From NCBI GenBank assembly GCA_021810505.1, contig JAJZIR010000010.1, positions 1 to 64,000 of the forward strand: a stretch of 64,000 bases of DNA, written 5' to 3'. Shown in pieces: positions 1-8,452 of the stretch. The notes beneath the pieces were generated by a model. That model was not told the DNA's origin. It worked only from the letters and a program-made list of their open reading frames with translations, and ran no database searches. The translations under genes and the position numbers were made by a program. The DNA is from a bacterium. GTDB taxonomy: Bacteria; Deinococcota; Deinococci; Deinococcales; Deinococcaceae. Position 1 is the stretch's first letter; each line of letters starts with the position of its first letter.

Positions 1-113
1 TCGAGGAACTCAAGGCCAAAGCCCTGCGCTTCATGCGGACCCTGCAACAGGCGCCAGAACATGTGCGCAGCTATTTCCGTCATCCGTTGGCCCGCTACGC
101 GGCTTGTATTTAG
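1..113 (+). CDS. C-terminal end of a probable IS630-type transposase (partial)
   Basis: Reading from base 3, the frame gives 36 codons before TAG at 111-113. The peptide contains EELKAKALRFMRTL and a tail like VRSYFRHPLARYAA. IS630-family transposases typically end with a helix followed by an SYF/GFF...YAA-type tail, which is why I assign it there. The catalytic DDE residues would lie off the left edge, so activity cannot be judged. It sits beside a gene-poor stretch and a sugar-use island, which fits a mobile-element boundary. The family is inferred from a short tail only. Confidence 0.5.
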   Translation, partial: EELKAKALRFMRTLQQAPEHVRSYFRHPLARYAACI

Positions 114-613
114 GGGCCTGGTTAATAGGCAGGCGATTGACCTTGCAAGCCTTTCGGAACGGATGCTGTGGCCGCCGTCAACCCGTACCAAGATGACTTC
201 AGCTACTCCGATCGGGCGAAGCGCCAGGGCGCCGCTGTTGAAGGGCCGTCGATGTGATCTCTTTTCCGGACACACACCGCATGCGGCGCTGAAGTCAAAC
301 GTTGATGCTTGTGCACCCGTTCTGTGCAAGATAGGGCTGGTTCTGCACCGGATGCAACCAAGTGCAAATGGCCCAAAACAGCGACGAGCAAGCTGGCGTG
401 GTAGTGACCGTGTCTGGGTCTTGCGCGACCATCCCGGCATCGGCATCTACCGCGCGCCCTACAGCCCAGTACCTACACCAAAGGGCCGGTACCACCCATA
501 TCGGTAGGCCATCTAGGTCGCAGAAGTGAAACCGCGCCGAACTCTGAGGCGATCCAGCGCGGCATACCGGGTCCAGATCGCCTCAGGATCCCCAAGGGCA
601 GCCGCGCTCCAGG
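114..613. other. Gene-free stretch after the transposase end
   Basis: I see no credible gene. Open frames of 60-150 codons exist on both strands but have no ribosome site and no recognisable motif, and base composition is less GC-rich than in the neighbouring genes. The only clear structure is the inverted repeat at 544-586. It may be insertion-element flank or decayed sequence. Confidence 0.5.
544..586 (-). terminator. Stem-loop after the GH5 gene
   Basis: Perfect 11-base arms (CTGAGGCGATC at 544-554 and its complement at 576-586) enclose a 21-base loop. It begins 28 bases beyond the stop of the minus-strand GH5 gene, where a transcript end is expected. No T-run follows on the minus strand, so an intrinsic terminator is not proven; it may be a 3' stabilising hairpin. 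Confidence 0.4.
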
Positions 614-1810
614 TCAGTAGACTGCATACCCTTCCCTTTGAAACCTCTGGTCGGCCGCGCCAATAGCTTTGAGCATCCAAGAGCGGGCATTGTCGGCCGT
701 GACGGAGTTCTCCGGCTGGTTAGCCTCGTCGAATGACCAAAAGGCCGCCAAGGGAACCTTCGCCCGGACCAGGGCCGCCAGGATCGCGCCAAAGCGCTGG
801 CGTGCCTCGGTGGCGCTGTCTTTTGGCGGGCCTGCGGCACCCCACTCCCCCACCCACAGGGGTTTTCCCCAGCGCTCGGCCAGGGCCGCTGCCTGGGCGA
901 TCTCCCGGGCTGCCTGCGGCCCATAGGCGTGCACGCTGATGACGCTGAAGCCAGCGTTGTCCTGGCGCAGCATATACGCATACTCGGCTGGCGTATCTCG
1001 GGTCCAGGTGTGGTCCACCATGTTGTGCCACGACGACCGCCGCGGGAAGCTGTTGCCTGAAGAAAGGATGCGGTAAGGGTCGTAGCGCCGCACCAGGCGG
1101 ACAAACTGCTGGTACAGCTTCCACATCGTGGCATGGGTGTACCCGTAGCTCGGCCGGATCCCTAGGGCGGCCGCATCGGGTAGGTCTACCTCCAGATTCA
1201 GCTCATTGCCAAACTCCCACCCCCAGATGGCCGGAGAGCTCCGGTAGCGCTGCACCACCTGGCGCACGAAACGGCGCCAGGTTCGGCCTGGGAGAGCGTT
1301 GCGCTGCGTCCACGCTACCAGGCTTCCCCGGAGCCTCCACCGGGACAGCTGAGGGGAATTCTGCAGCCAACGCAGGCCAAAAAACAGGCTAGGAATCAGA
1401 CCGACATGGTAGCGCCGGGCCAATGCGACCATCCGGTCGAAACTGCGGAAATATTGGGTCGGATGCTGCAGGTAGGGTTCCACCCAGAGGCGATATTGCG
1501 CCTTCGACCAGGCTCCCAGGATAGGGACCCGTACGAATGGGATGTGGTTGGCTTGGAGGGTGCGGAAATCCCGCTGCACTGCCAGGCTGTCCGGGTGGGC
1601 GAGCAGGCGGAACATCAGATCCGGCCAATTGAGCCCGATACCCCGGTACCGCTGCCCGTCTTTTTCCAGCACGCCGCCTGGTCCCACCGTCAGGCCGGGC
1701 CCAATCACCGGCTTGGCTGCGCGAGCAGCAACTCCACCCACCACTGCGGCCGATGCCGCCAGCAGCGTCAACAGCAGACCTCTACCAAACTCTGCTGCGA
1801 TCCTTCCCAT
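614..1810 (-). CDS. Secreted glycoside hydrolase, family 5-like (cellulase/mannanase fold)
   Basis: 398 residues. Residues 1-32 form a signal peptide (charged start, LLLTLLAASAAVVGG core, Ala-rich end). The rest looks like a GH5-type TIM barrel. The probable acid/base is Glu203 in WGWEFGNELN and the probable nucleophile is Glu322 in WVGEWG, with HAYG (294-297) between them, the usual order in clan A enzymes. It probably cuts a beta-linked glycan outside the cell, but substrate cannot be told from sequence. An AGGGGGTG ribosome site precedes the ATG. It is last in line behind the GH2-ABC operon, separated by ~250 bases, and may share the transcript. Confidence 0.75.
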   Translation of the reverse strand: MGRIAAEFGRGLLLTLLAASAAVVGGVAARAAKPVIGPGLTVGPGGVLEKDGQRYRGIGLNWPDLMFRLLAHPDSLAVQRDFRTLQANHIPFVRVPILGAWSKAQYRLWVEPYLQHPTQYFRSFDRMVALARRYHVGLIPSLFFGLRWLQNSPQLSRWRLRGSLVAWTQRNALPGRTWRRFVRQVVQRYRSSPAIWGWEFGNELNLEVDLPDAAALGIRPSYGYTHATMWKLYQQFVRLVRRYDPYRILSSGNSFPRRSSWHNMVDHTWTRDTPAEYAYMLRQDNAGFSVISVHAYGPQAAREIAQAAALAERWGKPLWVGEWGAAGPPKDSATEARQRFGAILAALVRAKVPLAAFWSFDEANQPENSVTADNARSWMLKAIGAADQRFQREGYAVY

Positions 1811-2063
1811 CGGACACCCCCTAGCCGCCCTAGCGGTGCTAGCTAGGAGGCCGCCACCGCTGACCTTAGCCTATAGGGAAAAGCAGTCCTCAGGCGCCGG
1901 GCAGTCCCCGCCAGGAAACTCAGTCCCTGATCTTCGTTCAGGACCTCAGCTACGAAAGTGGCAGGAATCGGGGGGCCCTGGAGTGGGCCAGCAGAGAACC
2001 GGCTCTCCCCCACCAATTCTCCCAGGTAGTCGGCCCAGCCCACACCGCTAGGGCGGAATTTGG
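1811..2063. repeat. Spacer with 14-base inverted repeats between permease and GH5 genes
   Basis: CCGCCCTAGCGGTG at 1825-1838 recurs as its exact reverse complement at 2043-2056, so a 232-base segment is bounded by inverted ends. Each arm is itself nearly self-complementary (CCGC-4-GCGG) and can form a small hairpin. No duplicated target site is seen at the ends. A 66-codon frame inside on the minus strand lacks a ribosome site and I do not call it. Confidence 0.45.
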
Positions 2064-2945
2064 CTAGCCCTTGAAGCTGACCCCCAGCAAGGCCGACTTG
2101 AAGCTGTCGGTGATCTGCTTTTGAAAGATGACGTAGGCGATGACCAGGGGGAGGCCGGAAAGCACCGCCACCGCCGCGCTGGCCGCGTAGGTGATGCCGT
2201 AGAGGCTGATCGCCTGGGTGATGCCGATCGGCAGGGTCATCATCCGCGGGCTGTTCTCGATGATCAGGGGCCAGAAGAAGTTGTTCCAGGCGGCTATGAA
2301 GGTGAACAGCGCCATGGTGAGGATCAGGCCGGAAGTCATCGGAACGTAGATACGCCCCAAGATGGCAAATTCCGAGGCGCCGTCGACCAGCGCCGCCTCG
2401 CGCACCTCTTTGGGAATTTGGTCAAAGAACGACTTGAAGATGAACACCGCGCCGGCCGAGATCACCTGGGGCAGGATGATCCCGCCGTAGCTGTTGATCA
2501 TGTTGAACTTGTCCATCAGGACGTAAAGGGGGATATAGAGCGAAGCGGCCGGCACCATCAAACTGGCCAAGACGGTCCACAAGATCAGCTGGGCCGAGCG
2601 CAGCCGCAGCTGCGAGAGGGCGTAGCCGATCGGCAGGGCCAGGGCGATGGTGACGACGGTGATGAGGGCGGTGGTGAGAAGGCTATTCCAGGTGTAGGTC
2701 AAGATCCCGCTGACCTTGAAGACGGTCTGGTACGCCGCCAGGGTCCAGGGGTGGGGCAACCACTGCAGCGGGGTGGAGATGGTCTGAAATTCGTGCCGGA
2801 ACGAGGTGGAGACGGTCCAGAGCACCGGAAAGGCCCAGAGCGCCGCCAGGGCCAAGGTGAGCACGGTCAGCAGGACTCCGGGCCAGCGCGGCCGGCGCTG
2901 GCGTGCGCGAGCGGCCGGCTGGGCGCGCGAGATGGACATGGCCAC
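2064..2945 (-). CDS. Sugar ABC transporter permease, MalG type
   Basis: 293 residues. An Arg-rich cytoplasmic start is followed by about six membrane segments (first at ~23-45). The EAA loop that contacts the ATPase is at ~183-203 (EAALVDGASE followed by GRIYVPM), as in the MalG/LacG half of family 1 carbohydrate importers. With the MalF-type subunit just upstream it would form the channel. The start is GTG 2945 behind GGAGG; an ATG six bases further in is the alternative. No ATPase gene is encoded nearby, so a shared MsiK-type ATPase elsewhere in the genome is expected. Confidence 0.9.
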   Translation of the reverse strand: MAMSISRAQPAARARQRRPRWPGVLLTVLTLALAALWAFPVLWTVSTSFRHEFQTISTPLQWLPHPWTLAAYQTVFKVSGILTYTWNSLLTTALITVVTIALALPIGYALSQLRLRSAQLILWTVLASLMVPAASLYIPLYVLMDKFNMINSYGGIILPQVISAGAVFIFKSFFDQIPKEVREAALVDGASEFAILGRIYVPMTSGLILTMALFTFIAAWNNFFWPLIIENSPRMMTLPIGITQAISLYGITYAASAAVAVLSGLPLVIAYVIFQKQITDSFKSALLGVSFKG

Positions 2946-2954
2946 GGCTACCTC

Positions 2955-3869
2955 CTAGGCGCGGCTGGCGGCCGATGCGCCAGCGTTGAGCACGGTGTAC
3001 TGGATGACCGAGATGACCAGGATGATCACGAAGATCCCTACCGCGATCGCCGAACCGTAGCCGCCCTCCTGCTTGGTGAAGGCGACCGTGTACATGTACT
3101 CCAGCAGTACCCGAGTCGAGTTGTTGGGGCCGCCTCCGGTGAGCAGGTAGACCTGGCCGAAGATGTTCATGGAGGCGATCAATTGCAGGATCAGGATCAG
3201 GGTGGTGGTCGGTTTCAGCAGCGGCAGGGTGATGTAGCGGAACACCTGCCCGGTGGTCGCACCGTCGATGCGCGCCGCTTCGGAGATCTCCTTGGGGATG
3301 GACGAGAGACCAGCTTCGTAGAGCAGCATGTTGAAGCCGGCACTCCACCAGATGGTCACCACGGCGACCGTGGGCATGGCGAAGCGATAGCTGCCGGTCC
3401 AGAAAGTGGTCAGGTGGAAGATGGAGTTGATCACGCCGTACTGAGGATCGAGCATCCAGCTCCAGATCAGCCCGATGGTACCCAAGCTGAGGATGACCGG
3501 AAGGAAGAAGATCCCCTCCACCAAGCGGCGCAGCCGGCCTAAGCGCTCGACCAGCAGGGCCAAGATCAGACCGACCGCCACGTTGGGGATCACGGTCAGC
3601 AGGACGAAGTACAGGGTGTGCAGGGTAGCGCGCCAGAACTTGGGGTCTTGGACCAGCTTGGCGTAGTTGTGCAGGCCCACGAAGTTGCCGGCCAGGTTGC
3701 CCAGAGAATTGTCGGTGAAGCTCAGGTAGAGCATCCCGATCAGCGGCAGGACGAAGAAGACGGCGTAGAACAGGAGGAACGGTGTCGTGAGCAGCGTCGC
3801 CACCAGGGCCCGTTGGCGACGCGCGGCGACGGCAACCGTTGCGGGGTTAGCGGGCATACCGGCTTGCAT
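2955..3869 (-). CDS. Sugar ABC transporter permease, MalF type
   Basis: 304 residues. About six membrane segments, the first at ~22-45 (LLTTPFLLFYAVFFVLPLIG). The EAA loop near residue 200 reads EISEAARIDGATTG...LPLL. It pairs with the MalG-type permease 9 bases downstream. The frame is open 12 codons further up, but the ATG at 3869 has GGAGG (3878-3882) at proper spacing and is preferred. It follows the binding-protein gene after an 83-base spacer carrying a strong palindrome. Confidence 0.9.
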   Translation of the reverse strand: MQAGMPANPATVAVAARRQRALVATLLTTPFLLFYAVFFVLPLIGMLYLSFTDNSLGNLAGNFVGLHNYAKLVQDPKFWRATLHTLYFVLLTVIPNVAVGLILALLVERLGRLRRLVEGIFFLPVILSLGTIGLIWSWMLDPQYGVINSIFHLTTFWTGSYRFAMPTVAVVTIWWSAGFNMLLYEAGLSSIPKEISEAARIDGATTGQVFRYITLPLLKPTTTLILILQLIASMNIFGQVYLLTGGGPNNSTRVLLEYMYTVAFTKQEGGYGSAIAVGIFVIILVISVIQYTVLNAGASAASRA

Positions 3870-3905
3870 GGCCTGGTCCTCCAGTCTTGGAGAGAAACGC
3901 CGCAC

Positions 3906-3927
3906 CCGGGCCCCGGCCGGGGCCCGG
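3906..3927 (-). promoter_or_regulatory. 22-bp perfect GC palindrome between binding-protein and permease genes
   Basis: Every base from 3906 to 3927 is self-complementary around a central GGCC. It lies between the stop of the binding-protein gene (3953) and the ribosome site of the permease (3878-3882). Hairpins at this point in sugar-import operons can protect the upstream message or reduce read-through so that binding protein exceeds permease. No T-run follows, so full termination is unlikely. The role is inferred. Confidence 0.55.
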
Positions 3928-3952
3928 AGGGCGGAGGCAGACTAGGCTGCGC

Positions 3953-5248
3953 TCACTTCGGTGCAGGCTGCTTCATCAGGGCCTCCAGCTTGCTGGCGAA
4001 CTCGGCCAGCGCCGCCTTGACCGACATCTTGCCGGAGATGGCCAGCGGGAAGATGTTGCCGGCGTCGGTCTCCATCGGGCCGGCCGCGCCGCTGAACCAG
4101 TACTGGGGCTCGTAGCGCACGATCTTGGCCGAGGAGAAGTACTCGTTGTTGGGGACCTCGGCCTTGAAAGCCGCCGAGTGGATCACCGGCAGGAAGGAGG
4201 GGATCTCGCCGCCGTGAGTCCAGACGATCTCGTGGTGCACCCAGAAATTGAGGAAAGCCAAGACACCAGCCTTGACCTGCGGCGAGAGCTTCTGGTACTT
4301 GCTGGCCGGCATCACGAAGGAGTGGGAATCCGACCAGGTGGCGTCAGTCTGGTAGAACTTGGGCATGGTCATCATGGCGTACTTGAAGCGCAGTTCACCC
4401 TTTCGGGTGGCGCTGACCATCACCGGCCGCTCCCAGACGCCGTCGATCATGAACAGCGACCGGCCGCCCACGAAGTCGTTGAGCTGGGCGTTGTAGTTGG
4501 TGTTCAGCGGGCTGTAGCCGTCCTTGACCCAGGTGCGCATGTCCTGCAGCGCAGTCACGCCGGCCTGACCCCAGGCCGGCTTCCCGTTGACGATCAGGTG
4601 GGCGTTCATCTGGTGGATCAGGCCGAACCACAGCCGCCAAGGGGTCAGAGCGCCAGGGGTATTCTCCAGGCCCTCGCCGATGTAACCCAGCTTCTTGGCC
4701 GCAGCCATGTCGGCCTCGTACTGGGCCATGCTGGTGATCGGCTTGAGCTGACCGTTGGGCTGGAGCAAGCCAGCCTTCTTGGCGATGGTGAGGTTGACGT
4801 AGAGCACCAGGGGGTGGCTGTCGATCGGGATGGCGTAGAGCTTACCTTGGTAGTGAGAGTGGGCCCAGAGCAGCGGATAGAACTGGTTGCCGCTGGGATT
4901 GACCCCGATAGCCTTCAAGTCAGCGGGGGTGATCTTGGCCAGCAGGCCGCGCGGGGCGAAGCTGCCCATCCTGGAGAGGTGCATCACCGCGACGTCGGGG
5001 CCCTTACCCGCCAGCCAGGAGGTCTCCAGCTTGGTGTAGTAGGGGATCCCCCAGGGCAGGGTCAAGTGGGTGACGTGGTACTTGCTCTGGCTCTGGTTGA
5101 ACATGTGCACGATCTTGTTGGCGTCGGCGCCATCCGGACCGGTCCAGAGGTTCCACATGCTGATGGTGACGGGCGCAGCCAGCGAAGCGCTGGCCATGGC
5201 GGCGGCGAGGGCGGTGAGGATGGGTCTGACGACTCTGTTCCTATGCAT
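3953..5248 (-). CDS. Sugar-binding protein of an ABC importer (extracellular family 1)
   Basis: 431 residues. It has a signal peptide of about 24 residues ending ASLAA, without a lipobox cysteine, so the protein is probably soluble in the periplasm. The mature start TISMWNLWTGPDG and a following TKLETSWLAGKGPDVAVM are typical of family 1 sugar-binding proteins, as are several Trp-rich segments near the C-terminus. It would deliver oligosaccharide to the two downstream permeases. The start is decided by TAGGAGGAAGT just before ATG 5248. It lies 66 bases after the GH2 gene on the same strand, so the ligand is probably an oligomer that GH2 then cleaves. Confidence 0.88.
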   Translation of the reverse strand: MHRNRVVRPILTALAAAMASASLAAPVTISMWNLWTGPDGADANKIVHMFNQSQSKYHVTHLTLPWGIPYYTKLETSWLAGKGPDVAVMHLSRMGSFAPRGLLAKITPADLKAIGVNPSGNQFYPLLWAHSHYQGKLYAIPIDSHPLVLYVNLTIAKKAGLLQPNGQLKPITSMAQYEADMAAAKKLGYIGEGLENTPGALTPWRLWFGLIHQMNAHLIVNGKPAWGQAGVTALQDMRTWVKDGYSPLNTNYNAQLNDFVGGRSLFMIDGVWERPVMVSATRKGELRFKYAMMTMPKFYQTDATWSDSHSFVMPASKYQKLSPQVKAGVLAFLNFWVHHEIVWTHGGEIPSFLPVIHSAAFKAEVPNNEYFSSAKIVRYEPQYWFSGAAGPMETDAGNIFPLAISGKMSVKAALAEFASKLEALMKQPAPK

Positions 5249-5314
5249 ACTTCCTCCTAAGGGGTGGGGTAGGCGTGCGGTAGGTGGACGGCGGCTCGAC
5301 CGATCAGCTGGAGT

Positions 5315-7171
5315 TCATGCGGTCAGCTCCCCCTCGGCCCCAGAGGACGGCCTCGGCCCAGACTCCAGCCAGCGCAGCCAGCGCTCGCTGTAGCCGAGAG
5401 GGTTGGCCGGATCGGCCGCCCTTCCGCTGGTCGCCGTGTACAGCGCGGCCAGGTCGGCCTTAGGGCTGCGGTCCTCGTAGAGCAGGCCGTTCCGCTCCTG
5501 GAAGGTGTCGGCCAGCTGGGTGTAGCAGAAACCGGCCAGCACCTCGGAGTCGCGCACGGCCTGCAACAGAGCCTGGTAATGGCGCAAGAAATCCTCGGCG
5601 TCGTTAGCCCGGCTGTAGCCCCAACCACCTCCGTCCGAGAAGGCGATCCCACCGAACTCGCTGAGGATCACCGGGAGGTCTCTCCCCGAGAAACCCCCGC
5701 GCAGCAGCGGCCGCCCGGCGGGCCGGAATTGCTCCAAGCTGTGCTCCAGCGCCGAGCAGTCCCGGTAGCGGGCGCGGATCTGGTCGGGATCGGGAGTGTA
5801 GTCGTGGATGGTCAGCAGGTCGGTGACCGGCTGCTCCCAGCCGTCGTTGGCGCTGACTGGCCGGCTGGGATCCTCGCTCCTGGTCAGGTAGTACAGGGCG
5901 CGCACGAAATCTTCCTGCGCCGGGTCGCTGCCCATCTGGGCCACACCCCAGGACTCATTGAGCGGCACCCAGGCCACCACGCAGGGGTGGGAGCGGTCTT
6001 TGCGGAGTATCTCCAGCCACTCCGAGACCAGCCGTTCCCGGGAGCGGGCGGTGAAAGCGTAGGCGCTGGGCAGCTCGCTCCAGACCAGCAAGCCGATACG
6101 GTCGCACCAGTAGAGCCACCTGGGGTCCTCGGATTTCTGGTGCTTGCGGACCCCGTTGAAACCGAGCATCCGCGCCAGCTCCACCTCCCTGCGCAGCTCG
6201 GCGGAGCTGGCGCTCATCAGGCCCTGGGGCCAGTAGCCTTGGTCCAAGGCCAGGCGCAGGAAGTAAGGCCGCTCGTTGAGCAGGAAGTGTGCGGCGTCCC
6301 TGCCGACCGAGCGCAGGGCGGTGTAGCTGAAGACCTGATCGGCGACCTGGCCCTGAGTGTCTAGGAGCTCGATCTGGGCGTCGAGCAGCTGGGGGTGCTC
6401 GGGGCTCCACAGCAGCCAAGCCCGGGCGTCCTCGGCCCCAGCAGCGCCGCCGGCTAGGGCGATCTCTTGGCTGAACTCCGGCTCGGACAGCCAGACAACC
6501 GCGTCGGCCAACAGCTGCTCCCTGGCCCAGATCCGCACCCGCAGCTTGAGACCTCCCCCCTCGGCCCCCAGGGCGCGCCCGGAGAGCCGCAGCGACCAGC
6601 TGGCCAAGTCGCAGGACCAGCGCAGGGCGTCCAGGCGGGTGGCGGGTACCAGCTCGTACCAGACCGGCTGCCAGATCCCGGTGGTCCGGGGGTACCAGAT
6701 CCCGTGCGGCTCGAGCTGCCAGTCCTGTTTGCCGCGCGGTTTGGCCAGGTCGTGGGGATCGTCCTCGGCGCACACCACCAGGCTCTGCATCTCACCGCCG
6801 GCCAAGAGATCGGTCACGTCCAGCACAAAAGGAGTGAATCCCCCTCGGTGCTGACCGGCCAGAACCCCATTGACCCAGACCGAGGCCAGATCGTCCACCG
6901 CTCCGAAGTGCAGCAGGAGGCGGCGGGACCCCAGCTGGGCTCGGGAGAGGGCCAATTCGGTGCGGTACCAGACCACCGGGTGATAGCCTTGGTCACCCAC
7001 ACCGCTACGGGGACTCTCCGGGGGGTAGGGCAGCGCGATGGAGCGGTCGAAATGCACCTCCGAGGGCTCCCGGTACTGGCCTTTAGCGGCAAAGCAGAAC
7101 CCCCACGTTCCCCCTAGAAGCTGCCAGGTGCTGCGCTGGAATTGAGGATCGGGATGATCGGGGTTCAACAC
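5315..7171 (-). CDS. Glycoside hydrolase family 2 (beta-galactosidase/glucuronidase type)
   Basis: 618 residues. A sugar-binding jelly-roll is at ~40-170 (GTWGF..., VWYRTELAL, VWVNGVLAGQHRGGFTPF). An Ig-like domain follows, then a TIM barrel with acid/base Glu406 in VAWVPLNESWG and nucleophile Glu505 in VILSEFGG. No signal peptide is present, so it should act in the cytoplasm on imported oligomers. The frame is open to 7255, but that stretch contains the promoter; AAAGGAG before GTG 7171 sets the start (TTG 7168 is also possible). It heads the operon with the binding protein and permeases. Beta-mannosidase, glucuronidase or galactosidase activity cannot be separated here. Confidence 0.85.
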   Translation of the reverse strand: MLNPDHPDPQFQRSTWQLLGGTWGFCFAAKGQYREPSEVHFDRSIALPYPPESPRSGVGDQGYHPVVWYRTELALSRAQLGSRRLLLHFGAVDDLASVWVNGVLAGQHRGGFTPFVLDVTDLLAGGEMQSLVVCAEDDPHDLAKPRGKQDWQLEPHGIWYPRTTGIWQPVWYELVPATRLDALRWSCDLASWSLRLSGRALGAEGGGLKLRVRIWAREQLLADAVVWLSEPEFSQEIALAGGAAGAEDARAWLLWSPEHPQLLDAQIELLDTQGQVADQVFSYTALRSVGRDAAHFLLNERPYFLRLALDQGYWPQGLMSASSAELRREVELARMLGFNGVRKHQKSEDPRWLYWCDRIGLLVWSELPSAYAFTARSRERLVSEWLEILRKDRSHPCVVAWVPLNESWGVAQMGSDPAQEDFVRALYYLTRSEDPSRPVSANDGWEQPVTDLLTIHDYTPDPDQIRARYRDCSALEHSLEQFRPAGRPLLRGGFSGRDLPVILSEFGGIAFSDGGGWGYSRANDAEDFLRHYQALLQAVRDSEVLAGFCYTQLADTFQERNGLLYEDRSPKADLAALYTATSGRAADPANPLGYSERWLRWLESGPRPSSGAEGELTA

Positions 7172-7226
7172 ATCGGCTCCTTTGTGAAATCTTCCACCCA
7201 ACCAGCAAGTATTCTTTGCTATCTGT

Positions 7227-7255
7227 ATAGTATCGGATCTACCAATATTTGTCAA
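7227..7255 (-). promoter_or_regulatory. Sigma-70 promoter of the GH2-ABC operon
   Basis: On the minus strand, TTGACA (7250-7255), exactly 17 bases, then TACTAT (7227-7232). It sits in an AT-rich island (~7190-7290) amid GC-rich DNA, between GH2 and the divergent regulator. The match is near consensus, so strong expression with repression by the neighbour's product is plausible. AATTAATT at ~7265-7272 is a possible operator core just upstream. Confidence 0.75.
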
Positions 7256-7379
7256 ATTATCTCGAATTAATTAGGCTTTATAGGTATCAACTAGGATCCG
7301 CCGAGCTGCAGTAGTCTGGGGCGGTGAACGCTTCCCTGCAGCAGGCCCAGAGCTCCTGGAATCACATGGGAGGGACAAG

Positions 7380-8342
7380 GTGCCCAGCGCCGGCAATCGC
7401 CGACTAGTCGCGGAGGGAGAAAAGGCCACCCAGGTGCTCCGAGCCCTGGACTCAGAGACCAGGATGCTGATCTTCAGCCTGCTCTCCCACGAGGCGATGA
7501 ACGTCTCCGAGTTGGCGCAAGCCCTGGATATGGCCCACTCCACGGTCAGCACCAACCTGAAAGCCCTCGAGGAGGCCGGCTTGCTGGTGGTGCAGTACCT
7601 GCCCGGCACCCGGGGTTCCCAGAAGCTGGTAGCCAAGAAGTACGACGAGATCCTGATCAAGCTGCCCGGCGTGGAGGTCGAGGCGGTCGGGGAGGTGATC
7701 GAGATGTCCATGCCGGTCGGCAACTACCACCTCCTGGACATCCAGCCGACCTGCGGCCTGGCCAGCGAGACCAAGTTCATCGGGATGCTCGACTCGATCC
7801 GCAGCTTCTACGAGCCCGAGCACGTCTTCGCCCAGCTGCTCTGGTTCGGCCGCGGCTGGGTCGAGTACCACTTCCCCAACAACCTGCCGCGCGGCTCCAT
7901 CGCCCTGGAGCTGGAGTTCTCTGCCGAGCTCTGCTCCGAGGCGCCCCAGTACGATCTGGACTGGCCCTCGGACATCACCCTGTGGATCAACGGGGTGGAG
8001 ATCGGGACCTGGACCAGCCCAGGGGACTTCGGGGGCAGCCGGGGCAAGCTCACCCCCAGCTGGGTTCCGGAAGACCACAGCCAATTTGGGATGCTCAAAG
8101 TCTGGCGGGTCACCTCAGGGGGCAGCTATATCGACGGCGTCGTGCTCTCGCCGGTGCGCACCAGCGACCTGGGCCTAGACTCCAAGAACCACATCGAGGT
8201 CCGGTTGGGCAACAAGGCCGACGCCCGCCACCAAGGGGGTGTCAACCTGTTCGGGCGGCACTTCGGGAACTATCCCCAGGACCTGGTCATGCGGGTGCAC
8301 TACACCTTCCCAGAGGGCCAGAAATCCTACCGGATCAAGTGA
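7380..8342 (+). CDS. ArsR-type transcriptional regulator with a large C-terminal domain
   Basis: 320 residues. Residues ~15-85 form a winged helix: an ATQVLRALDSETRMLIFSLL helix, a recognition region MAHSTVSTNLKALEEAGL and a wing near VVQYLPGTRGSQKLV. Residues ~100-320 form a separate domain rich in aromatic and beta-type segments (WVEYHFPNN, ITLWINGVEIGTWTSPGDFGG, NHIEVRLGNKADARHQGG) that looks like a sugar-binding or jelly-roll fold rather than a metal site. It matches the layout of predicted regulators in COG4189. GTG 7380 follows GGGAGGGACAAG. Divergent to the GH2 operon, it probably senses the imported sugar. Confidence 0.75.
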   Translation: MPSAGNRRLVAEGEKATQVLRALDSETRMLIFSLLSHEAMNVSELAQALDMAHSTVSTNLKALEEAGLLVVQYLPGTRGSQKLVAKKYDEILIKLPGVEVEAVGEVIEMSMPVGNYHLLDIQPTCGLASETKFIGMLDSIRSFYEPEHVFAQLLWFGRGWVEYHFPNNLPRGSIALELEFSAELCSEAPQYDLDWPSDITLWINGVEIGTWTSPGDFGGSRGKLTPSWVPEDHSQFGMLKVWRVTSGGSYIDGVVLSPVRTSDLGLDSKNHIEVRLGNKADARHQGGVNLFGRHFGNYPQDLVMRVHYTFPEGQKSYRIK

Positions 8343-8452
8343 CGCGGCGGCGCTAAATACTGCAAATTTTTGCGAATCATATTGCAGTTTACCGAAATAT
8401 TTGTTAAAACTGGCCCAATACCCTCCGGCAGCTAGCCGGACAAGGAGGGGCC
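8343..8452 (+). promoter_or_regulatory. Promoter and 7-bp dyad before the GH93-like gene
   Basis: ACTGCAA at 8359-8365 and TTGCAGT at 8382-8388 form a perfect dyad separated by 16 bases. A possible promoter TTGCAG (8382-8387), 17 bases, TAAAAC (8405-8410) overlaps the right arm, a position where a bound regulator would block polymerase. The segment is AT-rich against its surroundings. AAGGAGGGGCC precedes the ATG at 8453. Confidence 0.45.

Noticed and set aside
1843-2043. 66-codon minus-strand frame between permease and GH5 genes
   Set aside because: No Shine-Dalgarno sequence, starts within the inverted repeat, and no recognisable motif.
2121-5260. Long plus-strand frames opposite the permease and binding-protein genes
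   Set aside because: Antisense shadows: composition dominated by Gly/Asp/Gln/His/Arg, no start signals, and the minus strand encodes clear transporter proteins.
7172-7255. 28 extra N-terminal residues on the GH2 enzyme
   Set aside because: This stretch holds the -35 and -10 boxes of the operon promoter, so it lies at or upstream of the transcript start; AAAGGAG sits directly before GTG 7171.
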